From: Conchocele bisecta
Taxonomy: Eukaryota; Mollusca; Bivalvia; Lucinida; Thyasiridae
Direction of reading: 5' to 3'
Length of the DNA stretch: 64,000 nt
Assembly: GCA_029237695.1 (NCBI GenBank)
Contig: CM055265.1
Location: forward strand, 69,165,903 to 69,229,902
The notes beneath the pieces were generated by a model. It searched no databases. It was not told where the DNA came from and saw only the letters and a program-made list of their open reading frames with translations. Positions 13,401-27,268 of the stretch are shown here, in pieces (positions within the stretch are counted from its first letter, which is position 1; every line of letters begins with the position of its first letter). The translations under genes were made by a program, and so were the position numbers.

Positions 13401-16400
13401 AGCCCAGGGTCAAGGTCACAGACTTGGTGCGTTCGAAACCTTAACGCTGGGTAAATGCCTTATAATTTCCGTTTCCTTGCTCGGATCTGCTTCACATTTC
13501 ACACACGCATTGCTCCAATGGTCCTCTGCCACCCTGTGACAAATCCACATTCGTGCCGCCTCCGCCAAGCCCAGGGTCAAGGTCACAGACTTGGTGCGTT
13601 CGAAACCTTAACGCTGGGTATGCCTTATAATTTCCGTTTCCTTGCTCGGATCTGCTTCACATTTCACACACGCATTGCTCCAATGGTCCTCTGCCACCCT
13701 GTGACAAATCCACATTCGTGCCACCCCCGCTAAGCCCAGGGTCAAGATCACAGACTTGGTTCGTTCGAAACCTTAACGCTGGGTAAATGCCTTATAATCC
13801 TCTGCTACCCTGTGACAAATCCACATTCAAATATGCCTTGTTTTCTTTGGCTGCCAGCGGGGGCATTCGTGTGCCGACAGGCCACATTTCTAGTTCATAT
13901 ATGCATTGCTCTAATGGTCCTCTACCGCCCTGTGCCAAATCCACGTTCGTCCTTCCCCCGCCAAGCCCAGGGTCAAGGTCACATACTTGGTGCTTCAAAA
14001 ACTTTAACGCTCAGGTAAAAGAAAATTTTGACTTGGAATTTGGCCTCATTTATTATCAAAGCGATATATGGGACATCCGTGTTCTATGAACACATTTTCT
14101 AGTTTATTAAACTTCACACATGCATAGAAGACGACCCAAAGGTGTGTCACATGTAAGAATGACAACTCTTGCGTCGTTAATTTCTTAGTTATCTCCCTTT
14201 GTTGTTTCGTGCACTGATTTCGTGTCCGGAGCATAACTCGAACACCCTTTGGAATATTTTCATGAAACTTCACACATGCATAGACCACGACCCTAAAGGT
14301 GTGTCACGCAAGAATGACAACTCTTGCATCACTAATTTTTTAGTTATCTCCCTACTTATTCCAAACTACTTGTGTATCTGGGAAGGGGGATACACATGCG
14401 CTTGTCGACAAGCGTCCATTTCTAGTTGTGTTATATTATCACCCATGGAACATTGTCTACTGTCTGTTTCACGAAACCTGCCCAAATTTTACGGCCATAT
14501 TAAAAATGCAAAAATAATATAGATTTCGATAATATTCAATTTTATCAAAATTTAAGAATGATCGATCATTCTTAAATTTTGATAAAATCAATTTTTCATA
14601 ATAAAATCAATATTTGACCAAATTTCACGAAATAAAAAGATTTTTAGAAGGATCGTGATCCTTCTAAAAATCTTTTTATTTCGTGAAATTTGGTCAAATA
14701 TTGATTTTATTATGAAAAATTGATTTCTCTGTGAATTTAACATGGGTGGAAATGAGGTGGAAGAGCTGTGGGAGGAGTATTAGAAAAATTTCCCCATTTT
14801 AAATCCCCATAGACATCTTCACTCTGTGAATATGTCTATGGGGATTTAGCATGTGGAAATTGTTTTTTCGCAATAAAATCAATATTGAACCAAATTTCAC
14901 GAAATAAAAAGTAGGCTCATTCTTAAATTTTGCTATAATTTAATATTTATATTGAAAAATATATTGTTTTTGCATTATTTATATAGCCGTAAAATTTGGG
15001 AAAGTTTCGTGAAACAGACAGTAGTTTCAGCATCAACCTACCATGCTAAAGCAGAGGCCCTGTAGCAGCGCCCATCCTGTCCTTATAATTGGCTATGATT
15101 GGAGAAATGGGGCTTATGGGATGTGGCACCAGTGTCGCTCCTGATCAAATGGCACACTCCTGTTTCATTGATGGAATGGAGAACAGTGCGGATGCACAGG
15201 CTGATCTGGATCTACACTGGTCGCAAAACCCATAAGCCCCATTTCTCCAGTCACAGCCACATATGAGATCAATATGTTCAGGACCAGTGTATTTATATTG
15301 TACAGGCGGTGAAGGTGTTTGTATGTCGGATCCAGCCAATGGACAAAGACACGGAGTGGACACATCAGGTAACGGCAGGAAAGCACATGTATCCTGCACA
15401 TTGTATACTGAAACGATTTAAAAACCAGGGATTTTCTTCCTCTTTTTAGAGGATTCCCTCTTTTTTACTAACATTTACATGATAAAAAGTTGCTGAACTG
15501 TGTCCAATCTGCTTGAAAATGATAAAATATTGGAGGGGGTAGGGGTGTTTCCTCTTTTTAGCTCACCTGTTTGTTACCGCAATGTGTCTGTCGTCTGTCC
15601 GTCCGTCCGTTCGTCCGTCGTCCGTGAACATTTTCAAACGTCTTCTCCTCGGTAACCATTGGGCTTATAGTCACCAAACTTCATGGTCCTTAGGTAGGGG
15701 ATTACAAAATTGTTAAAATGACGTCATCACGTAATCCAAGATGGCCACCGTCTAAAAATAGCATAAATTCTTAAAAAAATCTTCTCAAGAACCGCCAACC
15801 AGATTTCGACAAAACTTGGTAGGAATGATCGATGTGCAATGCTCTTTCAAAGTTGTTAAAATGGTGACCCCGGGGTCAAAAATGGGCGTGACCCGTGGGG
15901 TCAAATTGGGGTCAAATTTGAATTTGACCGAATATGGGCATGTCTATCAAATCGAAGGTATCAAAGAGGCGATCACTCTGGTACATTTTTTCAAAAATTG
16001 GATGGTCATGTCATCCAAGTTGGCCACCGAAAGGTCAAAAGGTCGTTCTTTTATTAGATTTCAAAATTCTTCTTCACACAAACCGCTTGGCCCATGGTGG
16101 CCAAACTTCAGTTATGGTCCATGGGTGAAGCCTTTTCAGATTTGTTAAAACGGAGGTCGTCACTAATCCAAGATGGCTACCGTCTAGAAATAGCACAAAT
16201 TCTTAAAAAATATTTATTTTTGACCAAATATGCTCATGTCATATATCAAATTGAAGGTAATCCAAGATGACTGCCATCTAAAAGTAGCACAATTTTTTTT
16301 AAACACATGAACTCAATTTCACATTCACCCCTACTGTCTGTTTCACGAAAGCTGCCCAAATTTTACAAGGCAAAAACATTTTTTTTGATAATGCTAAATA

Positions 16401-19400
16401 CATGTATTATCAAAATTTAAGAATGTTAATTATTTTTATTTTGTGAAATATGGTCCAATATTGTTTTTATTACGAAAAAACTATTTCCCCATGTTAAATC
16501 CCCATAGACATCTTCACTCTGACCCATTCTGCAAATATGACTGTTAGTTTGCTAACTTGATCCTTTGACCCGGAAAGTTTGAGTTGGTCTTGTTGCAGAT
16601 CAGCGATAATCCATACAATCCCCCTCTGTGTTTCAGTTTAAATACCGTTTATTTAACAAGGTGAACTGATTATAGTGAAATAATGCACAAGTGATTGGGT
16701 CCTTACACTCAACAAACGAGTGAGCGTAGTGAACCAAGTTTTTGAGGGCATTATTTCAAGATAATCAACTCATCTGTAGCCTATTTCATCAACATTGCAA
16801 TGTATACTTTAGTAGCAAAGTATACTTTGAGGGAGAAATTTTAAATTTTATGATAAATTTATTAATTTTTGTCGTGCCCGCTTGCGGAAAGCGCGATATA
16901 GTCGGCCGTTTGGCGTACGTACATAAGTTTTTTGGTTAAAGTTTTTGGTTAATTTTAGTTAGTTTTTGGTTAATGTAATTCAAAGTAATTTGACCTTGAC
17001 ATTGGGCACAGGGGCCGCACGGAAGGGGGGTAGAATGAAAATATAGATGATGATAAACACCCATGTGAAGTTTCAAGGTAATGGGCAAAGCAGTTGCAGA
17101 GATATAGTATAACAAAAAACTTTAACCAAAAAACTTAACCAAAAACCTTAACCAAAAACCTTAACCAAAAACTTTAACCAAAAAACTTAACTAAAAAACT
17201 TAACCAAAAACTTTAACCAAAGAACTTAACCAAAAACTTCAAAGTAATTTGACCTTGACATTGGGCACAGGGGCCGCAAGGGAGGGGGGTAGAATGAAAA
17301 TATAGATGATGATAAACACCCATTTGAAGTTTCAAGGTAATGGGCAATGCAGTTGCAGAGATATAGTATAACAAAAAACTTTAACCAAAAAACTTAACCA
17401 AAAACTTTAACCAAAAAACTTAACCAAACAACCGTTAACCAAAAACAAAGTGTATCGAGCGTAATATATATGGCTAAGAGATATGCAAATTAATATCTGG
17501 GGCGGGCCGTAGTGACGGCGACTGTCTCGCGATTGAGAAGGTGTGTCCAAGAACATGACTTGATTGGTCAAAGGAAACATATCATTGCGACTGACATCAT
17601 TCTCCATATATGGTAAGCACGAGAGTGGTGTAAACTACGCATACTGCTGCTGAGTGGTGTAATTCACCATTAGATTTCTGTAAACTACTGGCTGAAATGC
17701 AAGAAAATATGTTATCTACAGTCAACTGCACCGTGGCCTGAATTTAGCCAAAATGGCTGTGATAATGTAATAAATTCAGTATAATAAAAATTAATAAATT
17801 TATCCTAAAATTGAAAATTTCTCCCTCAAAGTATACTTTGCTAGATAAGTATACTTTGCATTAATGTTGATGACATGGTCTACAGGGATGGCTGTATGGT
17901 ATATCAACTGAAATAAACCATGTTGCCCATCCCTCGTCATCCATATTAACACTGTTAAACCAACACACCCATCCTAACACTTGCAACAGTGTAGATCCGG
18001 ATGAGACGGCTCGTAACGAGCCGGCTCATCCGGATCTGCACAGTCGCTAGATAGTGTCTGAAGTTTTTGATGGAGTAGTCTAAAAATGAACAGGGAAGCA
18101 TCGATATCATAGATAAAGGTGTTGGATAATCATGAACCACACTGCCAATGTGATGTTAACACAACACACCTACACTAACACTTGCAAACAGTGTAGATCC
18201 AGATGAGACAGCTCGAAACGAGCCGTCTCATCAGCATCTGCACAGTTTGTAGATAGTGTTAACGGAATACTTTGAAAATCATCTAGGAAGATCTGTTTCA
18301 ATGGATACACGTGATACAGAATTATGACCAACACTACCAATATGATGCACATAATCACTCTGTGTTTCAGTCGAACATGTTTATCTGCAAGCTGCTTATG
18401 AGAGGTGTGGATGTAAATCTAAATAATTACCATACACACTACAAATGTGATAGCTGTTTATAGGCCGTTAAACACCAATAAACAAACAAACAAAACAAAT
18501 GTGATACACATAATCACTCACTGTTTCAGTCGAACATGTTTATCTATAAGTTACTTCACGCTGTCACTGTGTGTTTCAGTCGAACATGTTTATCTACAAG
18601 TTGCTTCACGTTGTCACTGTGTTTCAGTCGAACATGTTTATCTACAAGTTACTTCACATTGCCACTGTGTTGTCGAACATGTTTATCTACAAGCTACTTC
18701 ATGTTGTCACTGTGTGTTTCAGTCGAACATGTTTATCTACAAGATACTTCACTTTGTCACTGTGTGTTTCATTCAAACATGTTTATCTACAAGTTACTTC
18801 ACGTTGTCACTGTGTGTTTCAGTCGAACATGTTTATCTACAAGTTACTTCTTGTTGTCACTCTGTGTTTCAGTCGAACATGCTTATCTACAAGCTACTTG
18901 ACGTTGTCACTGTATGTTTCAGTCAAACATGTTTATCTACAAGCTACTTCACATTATCACTCTGTGTTTCAGTTGAACATGCTTATCTACAAGCTACTTC
19001 ACGTTATCACTGTGTGTTTCAGTCGAACATGTTTATCTACGAGCTACTTCACGTTGTATCACTCTATGTTTCAGTCAACAATGTTTATCTACGAGCTACT
19101 TCATGGTAAGGCCCTGGATGGCCATGTGGTACTGCGACTGGGCTACACCCTGTGGCTGGACCCCCTTGTAGAGAGGCTCACGTCCAACACCAGCGAGGTG
19201 CGACTCACCATCAACCGCTCCTACGTGCACACCGAGATCCTGCGCAAGAAACTCGCCTCCGAAAACTCCAAGGTGAGGTGCTTTGTTAAAGTTGGGGTCC
19301 CATCTGTTAGGCATAACATTTTCTTTATAGGAATTAAGCAAGTGTATAATTGTGTAACTTTTCCAACAGTTTTAAAATTTACCAATGCCTGCTATACATA

Positions 19401-22400
19401 TATAATCATTTAGTAATTATACCCACTTTTTGAAAAAAAATGAGAAATTGTTTTTGTCACAGGTGTCCGTCCATCTGTCCACTTCCACCTCCTTTTCCCC
19501 CATGTTAAATTCCCATAGACAAATCAATTTTTCGTAATAAAATCAATATTTGACCAAATTTCACGAAATAAAAAGAAGGCACATTCTTAAGTTTTGATAA
19601 AATTATTATTATCGGAAAAAAAATCATTTTTGCATTGTTTATATGACCGTAAAATCTGGGCAGGTTTCGTTAAACGGACAGTAGCCCAAAAATGTAAAAT
19701 TACTATTATGTTAACGCCAGTAGCCTATTTCATCAACATTGCAAAGTATACTTTGAGGGAGAAATTTTCAATTTTAGGATAAATTTATTTATTTTTATTA
19801 TACTGAATTTATTACATTATCACAGCCATTTTGGCTGTGGTAATGTAATAAATTCAGTATAATAATTCTGCATACCGGTACTTTTAATCATCAAATATAT
19901 GCAGTTGTTAGTTTTATATGAAATAAAGCATTTCAGGAAAAATAAATGATTAATCCCTCAAAGTATACTTTGCTAGATAAGTATACTTTGCAATTTTAAT
20001 GAAATCGGCTACAGCCAATCAATCAATCAATCAATAAATAAATAAATCAATCAATCAATCAACGAGTAACTTATTTCAGCATCTGGAGAGATTATACCAG
20101 CTGTGTAAGGGCAAGGTGAATGTCTCCAGGGCATTACAGAAGAAGACAAAGTAAATATTCTCATACTTTGGTGCTTAGTTCACCTGTGATTGTTGTTATC
20201 CCCTCACCGACAGGCAAGAGGGGATACAGCTGATAGTCATGTACATATGTAAGTGCATGCTTTAGTAACACCTTTCATTTCTTACAAACCTATGAACCAC
20301 TTTTACTAATATTTGGCCGCACTGTGTGTCTAGGGATCGTGCTTTGTTTCGCATGCACACCACGTCATAATTCTCCAGGTCAAGGTCACAGAGGACTTCT
20401 GATCACCTTGTTTGTAAGGCGACTACGTTTTTTTTGTCGCGCCTGCTTTCGTCGTCCGAAATGTCAAAAATGTTCTACAAGCTTCGTCATCATGCTATAA
20501 CTTTAATATTACTTTATGGATTGCTTCAATATTTGGTCACTTGATACATGTAAGCATTAAGAACACACTCATGCCGCCAATTCACATGACCTTCACCTTT
20601 TTAACCTTCACATTTTTGGTGAAACACTTAACTATTACACACTCATGCCGCCATTAGCACATGCCCATGATCATGTTCCAGTCAAATGCCTCGGCAGGCG
20701 CGACACCGCTTCCGTGGCTGAATTCTTGTTTGTGTTTGCAATAACTGCCCAACTGCTTCATAACTTCATAATGTCTACAGACGATGCTACATCCTGCATG
20801 CACGCCACGTCCAAACACCCAAGGTCAAGGTCACTGTGGACTTTCGTTCACCTTGCTATCACCTTGCACCTTGCTGTCAGCGAGCAACGAGCGTATTAGC
20901 TTAGTGATAGTGATGTCCTTGTGATTATTGTTCAAATAATAAACTCAGAAGCCTTACATTGCTACTGGAAATAATAATTCCTTATTGATTGGCTCTTGAA
21001 CAATGGAGATCCTGTACAGACTGCACGGATGTTACACAGGCCTAGGTACAACACTGATTGCTCGTATTTGTCTTTCAGGGCTGGTCTGATGATGTACACA
21101 GACGTGTTACCAGCTGTCAAGGCATACCATGACGTGCACGTTTCATTCGTCGCTCACCCTGGGCTCTTCTACATACAGAGGAAGGAAAACATTGACGAGT
21201 AATTATCTCTGTCGGATTCCGTGAACTCGGCATTTGGAATTGTAATACATACCGTGCTACGTCTGTAAACCGGTGCTTAGAGCGGTTGCACTGTAATAAT
21301 TCCAGCACAAAAATATTTACACAATTCCCTAACATTTAATTGGCCCGTAGCAAGTCTCTGTCCAAAATTTATATCCCAGTAAACTCCCACACCCATTACG
21401 CAAACATTGTATTAGCGAGCCTACCTCACCAAACCCCCGGTTACCTATGTAAACAGGGGGTTTGATGAGGTTGGCGCAATAGGTAATGCGTTCAAATAGG
21501 TCACGATGCAGTGACTATTTTCAATCAATAACTTATGTTGTAAGCGATTGTAATGTGTATTTTCAATATTTATATTATTAAAATGTATCATATTGGTACC
21601 CCTTTAAGTAATATTTGTATATTTTAAATGTAATGATGTTGTCATGAAGCGCATGAATATAAGTATTAATTAATCCAGTTTATATTGAGGCAAATCACAC
21701 AGCCTAAAAACATAGTGCTGGAGTATAAAACCATAGTATCGTATATTATTCATAAGTATATCACTATTAAACATTAATTACAATATGTATGCATATTATT
21801 AAAACAGTAGATGCTACCGCTGTTTCGCTGTATGTGATATTTATAATCAAAATATTTTTTTATTCGTCCGCGTACGGATTTCTGTCACACAAAGCGCCAT
21901 TTTCAGTTCATATTTTGACCTGTGAATATGAACCGGACTAAGTTTAAACAACGCTCGATTCCGTCCAATTCAGATTTCTCTGCAGAATGTTCAGACTAAC
22001 TACATATTAAGTAATGTTGCTAAATAAGTGTTAACGGCTGGAACATGGTTATCACTAAAAGGAAGAAACCACAGTCGTATTATTGAAAAATAAGATTTAC
22101 CTGAGACCTCATGGAGGCCGCCATTAATCCAGTGTAAACAATAGACCGTGTGATCCCATTTCCTGAGTAGCCCCCGCTTAGTGAAACGATGTGCTAATCA
22201 TGATATTATGTTCCCCAATAATTGGAAACGGTTTGAATTTCTCGGTAAAAACTACGAAAGTCATAAAAAAATAACGATGTATATTTAACATTGGATACGC
22301 TTAAACGGTATTACTCTCTCATCGGATCGTCAGTTGTCGTCGATAGCGATTTAACGTACTGATCTGGTCTTAATTTATTGTCAACTTTCAACGCCATTTA

Positions 22401-25400
22401 CAGAATATATGGTTAATTTTGGAAATAAATAACGGAAAATTACGATGACGTCTGCTCTGAAATATCTGTCAACATGCGGACGTAATTTAAGGAAATTGAT
22501 TATATTTTAAGGTTACATCTGTGACTAATTACGAATGTATGTATGGTCTTTGGCTACACCCGACACATTACACAGATCTAGTTGTAAATACACGTCGCTT
22601 TGTGTGGGGAAAAAATCGATAATGCGTAGTTGTGTGTGACGAGGTTTGTTATCTGATGACACCACACAGCTGTGACCCTTAGGCAATGTTTTGAAATTGA
22701 CGTGTCGTTTTGATGTGTGCCGCAACACCTCACTGTCGGAGACAACATGACAATTAACGATATACTCTCGATTATACACAGATCTATTAGACGGCTGGTT
22801 ATTTAAAATAAAGAGTAGTTCAGTACACCTTCGCCGATATTGTTTTTAGAAAATCAGTAATATTTTCCGGAAATGGTGTTGAAAAGTTGACAAAAATTCT
22901 ATCACCGTATTTAGTTGTGCCGATATTGTTTTAATAAATCAGTAATCTTTTTTCCGTAAATGGTGTTGAAAATTGACAAAATATATAGCCGCATTTCTCC
23001 GATATTCGTTTAGAAAATCACCAATATTTTCTGTAAATGGTGTTGACACAAAATGCTGCGTTCACGCGGAATTCAAATTAAATACAAAATAATAATTTAA
23101 TAAATAGACGCCGATGGCTACTGTGTTTGCGGCCAGTGAATTCTGATCGTGGTAGCCACAGGCGCAGTTCGAACAGTGTTGTGAGCAGATGGAGGACAAT
23201 AATTATTTCAAATTCATAAAAAAATGTTTGCTGTCCGAAAATTAATTAATTGTGACAGCCAAAAAAAAAAGATTTTGGGACAGTAAAACATTATATGGTA
23301 TAGACAGTATAGACAGTACCTCAAACTTAAAAAAACAGTGTATATATTACTTAAACTTAAAACATCAGTAACAAACTGTCAAAAGTTTCTATCAATTTAT
23401 AGGTATTTTTATTAAAATCATAAAATTGTGAAAATATTAAAAAAAATATTAAAATCACAAAAATAATATATACGGAGAAAAAAAAATTATATCACGTCGA
23501 GGTTTGAACCCCCGACCCTTTCGGGAATTGGTAATTAAATCATTGAAGTCGGCGACCTTAACCTCACGACTGTTGCGCCATTTATGACAATCACAGTTAT
23601 ACAGAAGTGCTATCAGTATTACGCCACCATTTGAACGTAATAATTATTAAATTATTTGCAACTCCATCTACAACAATATCGTTACAGAGATACGCTATTG
23701 AAACAACATGTATTAGTACCCATAACATAACAAAGTAATGTATCATTATATATCACAGGAGATAGCTTAAAACTATATATCCTAATCATAAACAGAACAA
23801 TCCGCTTGGCTCGTATGAAAATAGTTCGCGTGATATTGATTATCTCCCTTGCCGAAAGTAGTTCAGTGATTTATTAATTCCAAATAAGACGTGTTTGCGT
23901 AATGCCGAACTACTTTCCATAACCGTGAGGCGCAGTTAAAATAATTCTTAAGAAAACGGAAAATAAACAAATTTTCTTGATGAATTTATTTAAAATGCTG
24001 GAATTGTAAGGAATGAATGGCCATTCATTCCTATAATAAATCCTTTCAACCATACAGACCACAAAGTCAACACGTGCAAACACTGTAGATCCAGTAGCCG
24101 ATTTCACCAAAATTGCATAGTACTTACCTTGATAAGTATACTTTGAGGGAGAAATTTTCAATTTAAGGATAAATTTATTAGTTTTTGTTATACTGAATTT
24201 ATTACATTATCACAGCCATTTTGGCTGTGATAATGTAATAAATTCAGTATAATAATTCTGCATACTTTTTATCATCAATATATATGCAGTAGTTAGTTCT
24301 ATATGAAATAATGCATTTCGGTAAAAAGAAATGATTACTCCGTCAAAGTATACTTAGCTAGATAAGTATGCTTAGCAATTTTGGTGAAATCGGCTACAGA
24401 TTGGCCGGGCTCGTAACCAGCTGTCATATCAGGGATATCGACATTTATCAGAATTGTACGGAATTCTGATATCCCTGTTTCGACTCTCGGGTACATTTTT
24501 CTTGCTACTCGAGTTGAATTTGATTATAAAAGTAATAAGATTAGTAATAATTACTTTTGGGGAACAGGGCTAAGTGACTCTGGTGTGTTGAGGACCTGGC
24601 ATCAGGTCAGGTTACTTTAATCACAGGGCTGAATATATATTTTTTCTGTAAATATTCAGTTCTGATTTTGGGATTTATCCCCCCATCACAGCAGGTAACA
24701 TTACATATGGGATTTGACCCCTAATATGACCATAGCTGTTGACAGGCCATTAAACACCATTAAATCAAATCAAATCCAGTCACAGCGACATTTCAGACTG
24801 GAGGCGTTGATGGCCGAAATCAACACAGTGATGGCGAGGTTTGAACTCGATGAAGACGAACAGACAGAAAACAAGGACAACTTCAAAGTTGGCAAATACG
24901 TTCTGGCCGAGTATACTTCGTACGATGGGAGGTAGGTGCATAATCTTGTGTGCTTGACGAACGCTACATATTGTTCACAAACAAAGGGGTGGGTTGTGGC
25001 CTAGGGGTGAGAACACCCGACTTCCAATCCGGAGGTTGTGGGTTCAAGCCTGACCTTAGGCATCAAAAATATTTTAATAGTGAAATTCTTGTGCAGACTG
25101 TAACTTTGTCATGGGTGGAGGGATTTCAAAATAGCTTGGCATAATGTTCACTGTAATGAGATGGCGTGTTGACTCATCCAAGACCCAGGGGCCGTTTGAC
25201 TAAACTTTGTACGACTAAAATGTTCGTAAGTGCAAATTTAAGATCGTCTGGAAATTTCAATTGATGGATTTACATTTACAATAAAATGTAAATCCATCAA
25301 TTGTTTACAAGAAGAAATTTACAGGCTATCATAATTATTTACTTACGAACATTTTAGTTGTACAAAGTTTAGTGAAACGGGCCCCAGTTCTGTAACTGAA

Positions 25401-27227
25401 TGGTCACGGTCACACTTATTAGTCAAGGGTCAAAAATGAGAACATTCTTGTCTGGGCTGTAACGTTGTCATGGTTTCAGGGATTTCAAAATAACTTGGCA
25501 CAAATGTTCACCATGATAAGACGGTATGTGGCATGCAATATATCCAGGTCCATAGCTCAAAAGGTGACAGTCACACTTACGGTAGAGGTCAACGGTCAAA
25601 AAAGTACCACACAATTTATTACATTTCAAGCTATTGTATTCATAGAATGATCTGTGAGAGAAAACCCGTAATTGTCAACAAATAGTACACCGTGAAGAGA
25701 ACATCCATGCCCTCTCTCTGCAGTCGTTACCTACCACATCTAACATACTATTTTACTATTATTTTCTTCACCTAAATTGCTTGGCCCTAAATGATACTCT
25801 TTTGTGTTAATGGGCCGTTAAGCACCATTCCATTCCATTCTCTGCAGTCGTTATAAAATGAGCACCGCCCACAAAAATTCATATGTACATGTAGATGTAA
25901 ACGCCCACGACACATAAAATGCAATTTTGTTCGAAAATGTTTTGTAGAAATGTAATAAATAGGATATTCCATCATGTTCCATACCTGTTTGAAATAATAA
26001 ACCTGTGTATGTCGGCGTAAACAACTCGTTCGCTTCACTTATTCATTGTTTACGTAGAAGCCGATTTACACTGGTGTATTATTTCACACTATTCAGACAT
26101 GTACGGTGGAATATCCTCTATGTGTCATGCACCACACCAAGCTTCTTGGTGTGAAGGTCATGGACACAGTGGGGTCATTCCTGTGGTGACAGATACCATT
26201 TCTAGTCTTCTAGATGGTAATTGACAGATATTAACCCTTAGACCGCTACACACAACAATTGTCATCTGCTGTTGCTTTTATATCTTGCCTTACTTCTCAA
26301 TAAAAACATGGTTATTGGCAGATATTAACCCTTAGTTAAGTGCCGTTAAAGCATGTTTTTGATGATAAACATGGAAAATAGAAAATAAACAGCTGACGAC
26401 TGACTGTTTTTCTCACAGGTGGTACCGTGGCCAGATACTAAAAGTAGAAGAAGACTCTTACGAGATTTTCTTCGCAGACTACGGAGACCGGGATAGCGTA
26501 CGGAAGGAGAAAGTCCAACTCATTCCAAAAGAGGAGTTCTATGATCTCGCTCTACAGGCGATTGAGTGTAACCTGGCCCATATACGACCGACAGGTACGT
26601 TCAGTTCTATGATCTGGCTCTACAGGCGATTGAATGTAACCTGGTCCATATACGACCGACAGGTACGTCAGTTCTATGATCTGGCTCTACAGGTGATTGA
26701 ATGTAACCTGGCCCATATACGACCGACAGGTACGTCAGTTCTATGATCTGGCTCTACAGGCAATTAAATGTAACCTGGCCCATATACGACCGACAGGTAC
26801 GTCAGTTCTATGATCTGGCTCTACAGGCGATTGAATGTAAACTGACCCATATACAACCGACAGGTATGTCAGTTCTATGATCTGGCTCTACAGGCGATTG
26901 AATGTAAACTGTCCCATGTACAACCAACAGGTACGTCAGTTCTATAATCTGGCTCTACAGGCGATTGAATGTAAACTGACCCATATACAACCGACAGGTA
27001 CGTCGGTTCTATGATCTGGCTCTACAGGCGATTGAATGTAAACTGACCCATACCACCGACAGGTACATCAGTTCTATGATCTGGCTCTACAGGCAATTGA
27101 ATGTAAACTGACCCATACCACCGACAGGTACGTCAGTTCTATGATCTGGCTCTACAGGTGATTGAATGTAAACTGGCCCATTTACAACCGACAGGTACGT
27201 CGGTTCTATGATCTGGCTCTACAGGCG

Positions 27228-27268
<41 letters not shown>

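Larger units (their letters stand above)
11592..13893 (+). mobile_element. Helitron-like element inside the third, with duplicated head
   Basis: Two consecutive heads, TTATGCCCCCGCC at 11592 and again at 11635, each followed by a hairpin to 'ggggcatatagtgtta', then a GTAC microsatellite and 165-175 bp cores. The 3' end is CCAGCGGGGGCAT, hairpin GTGTGCCGACAGGCCAC, CTAG at 13890-13893. The flanks rejoin as cttcatat|ttcatat, restoring the host core with no duplication. Confidence 0.8.
8655..14425 (+). mobile_element. Outer Helitron-like element of a multi-level nest
   Basis: The head TTGTATCCCCCG at 8655 is matched by GGGGGATACAC near 14386, followed by the hairpin GCTTGTCGACAAGC and CTAG at 14422-14425. 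Its 150 bp cores (gcataactcgaccaccctttggaatatt split by variants) occupy 8737-9316 and resume at 14103-14360. The rest is other elements inserted into it: 9317-10870, then a core block from about 11045 to 14102 that itself holds two further insertions. Confidence 0.75.
21228..24045. mobile_element. Hairpin-element flank interrupted by a 2.5 kb element
   Basis: 21280-21393 and 23905-24045 are the two halves of the sequence that is uninterrupted at 63640-63870. There the junction reads 'aaactgccatgccgaactac'. Here the halves are separated by the element at 21394-23904. This gives an empty-site comparison within the window. Confidence 0.8.

Noticed and set aside
12241..14089. Series of + strand frames with repeated ICFTFHTHIAPMVLCHP-type peptides
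   Set aside because: They follow the 165-175 bp Helitron cores, shift frame with each unit and show no protein-like conservation.
9340..14360. Regularly spaced repeats resembling a CRISPR array
   Set aside because: Units are contiguous, 150-175 bp, without unique spacers, and the DNA is eukaryotic.
15816..16148. 110-codon + strand frame with 'MVTPGSKMGVTRGVK'
   Set aside because: Lies in a dispersed repeat with 'aatccaagatggccaccgtc' units and matches no domain.
18447..19413. Two long + strand frames of 220 and 280 codons with Cys/Val/Ser-rich periodic peptide
   Set aside because: They run through the 50 bp acceptor minisatellite in several frames at once. Only the last part (19075-19272) behaves as a real exon.
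24978..25060. tRNA gene candidate
   Set aside because: A and B boxes are present but no proper acceptor stem forms, and the same head with a SINE tail recurs at 55378.
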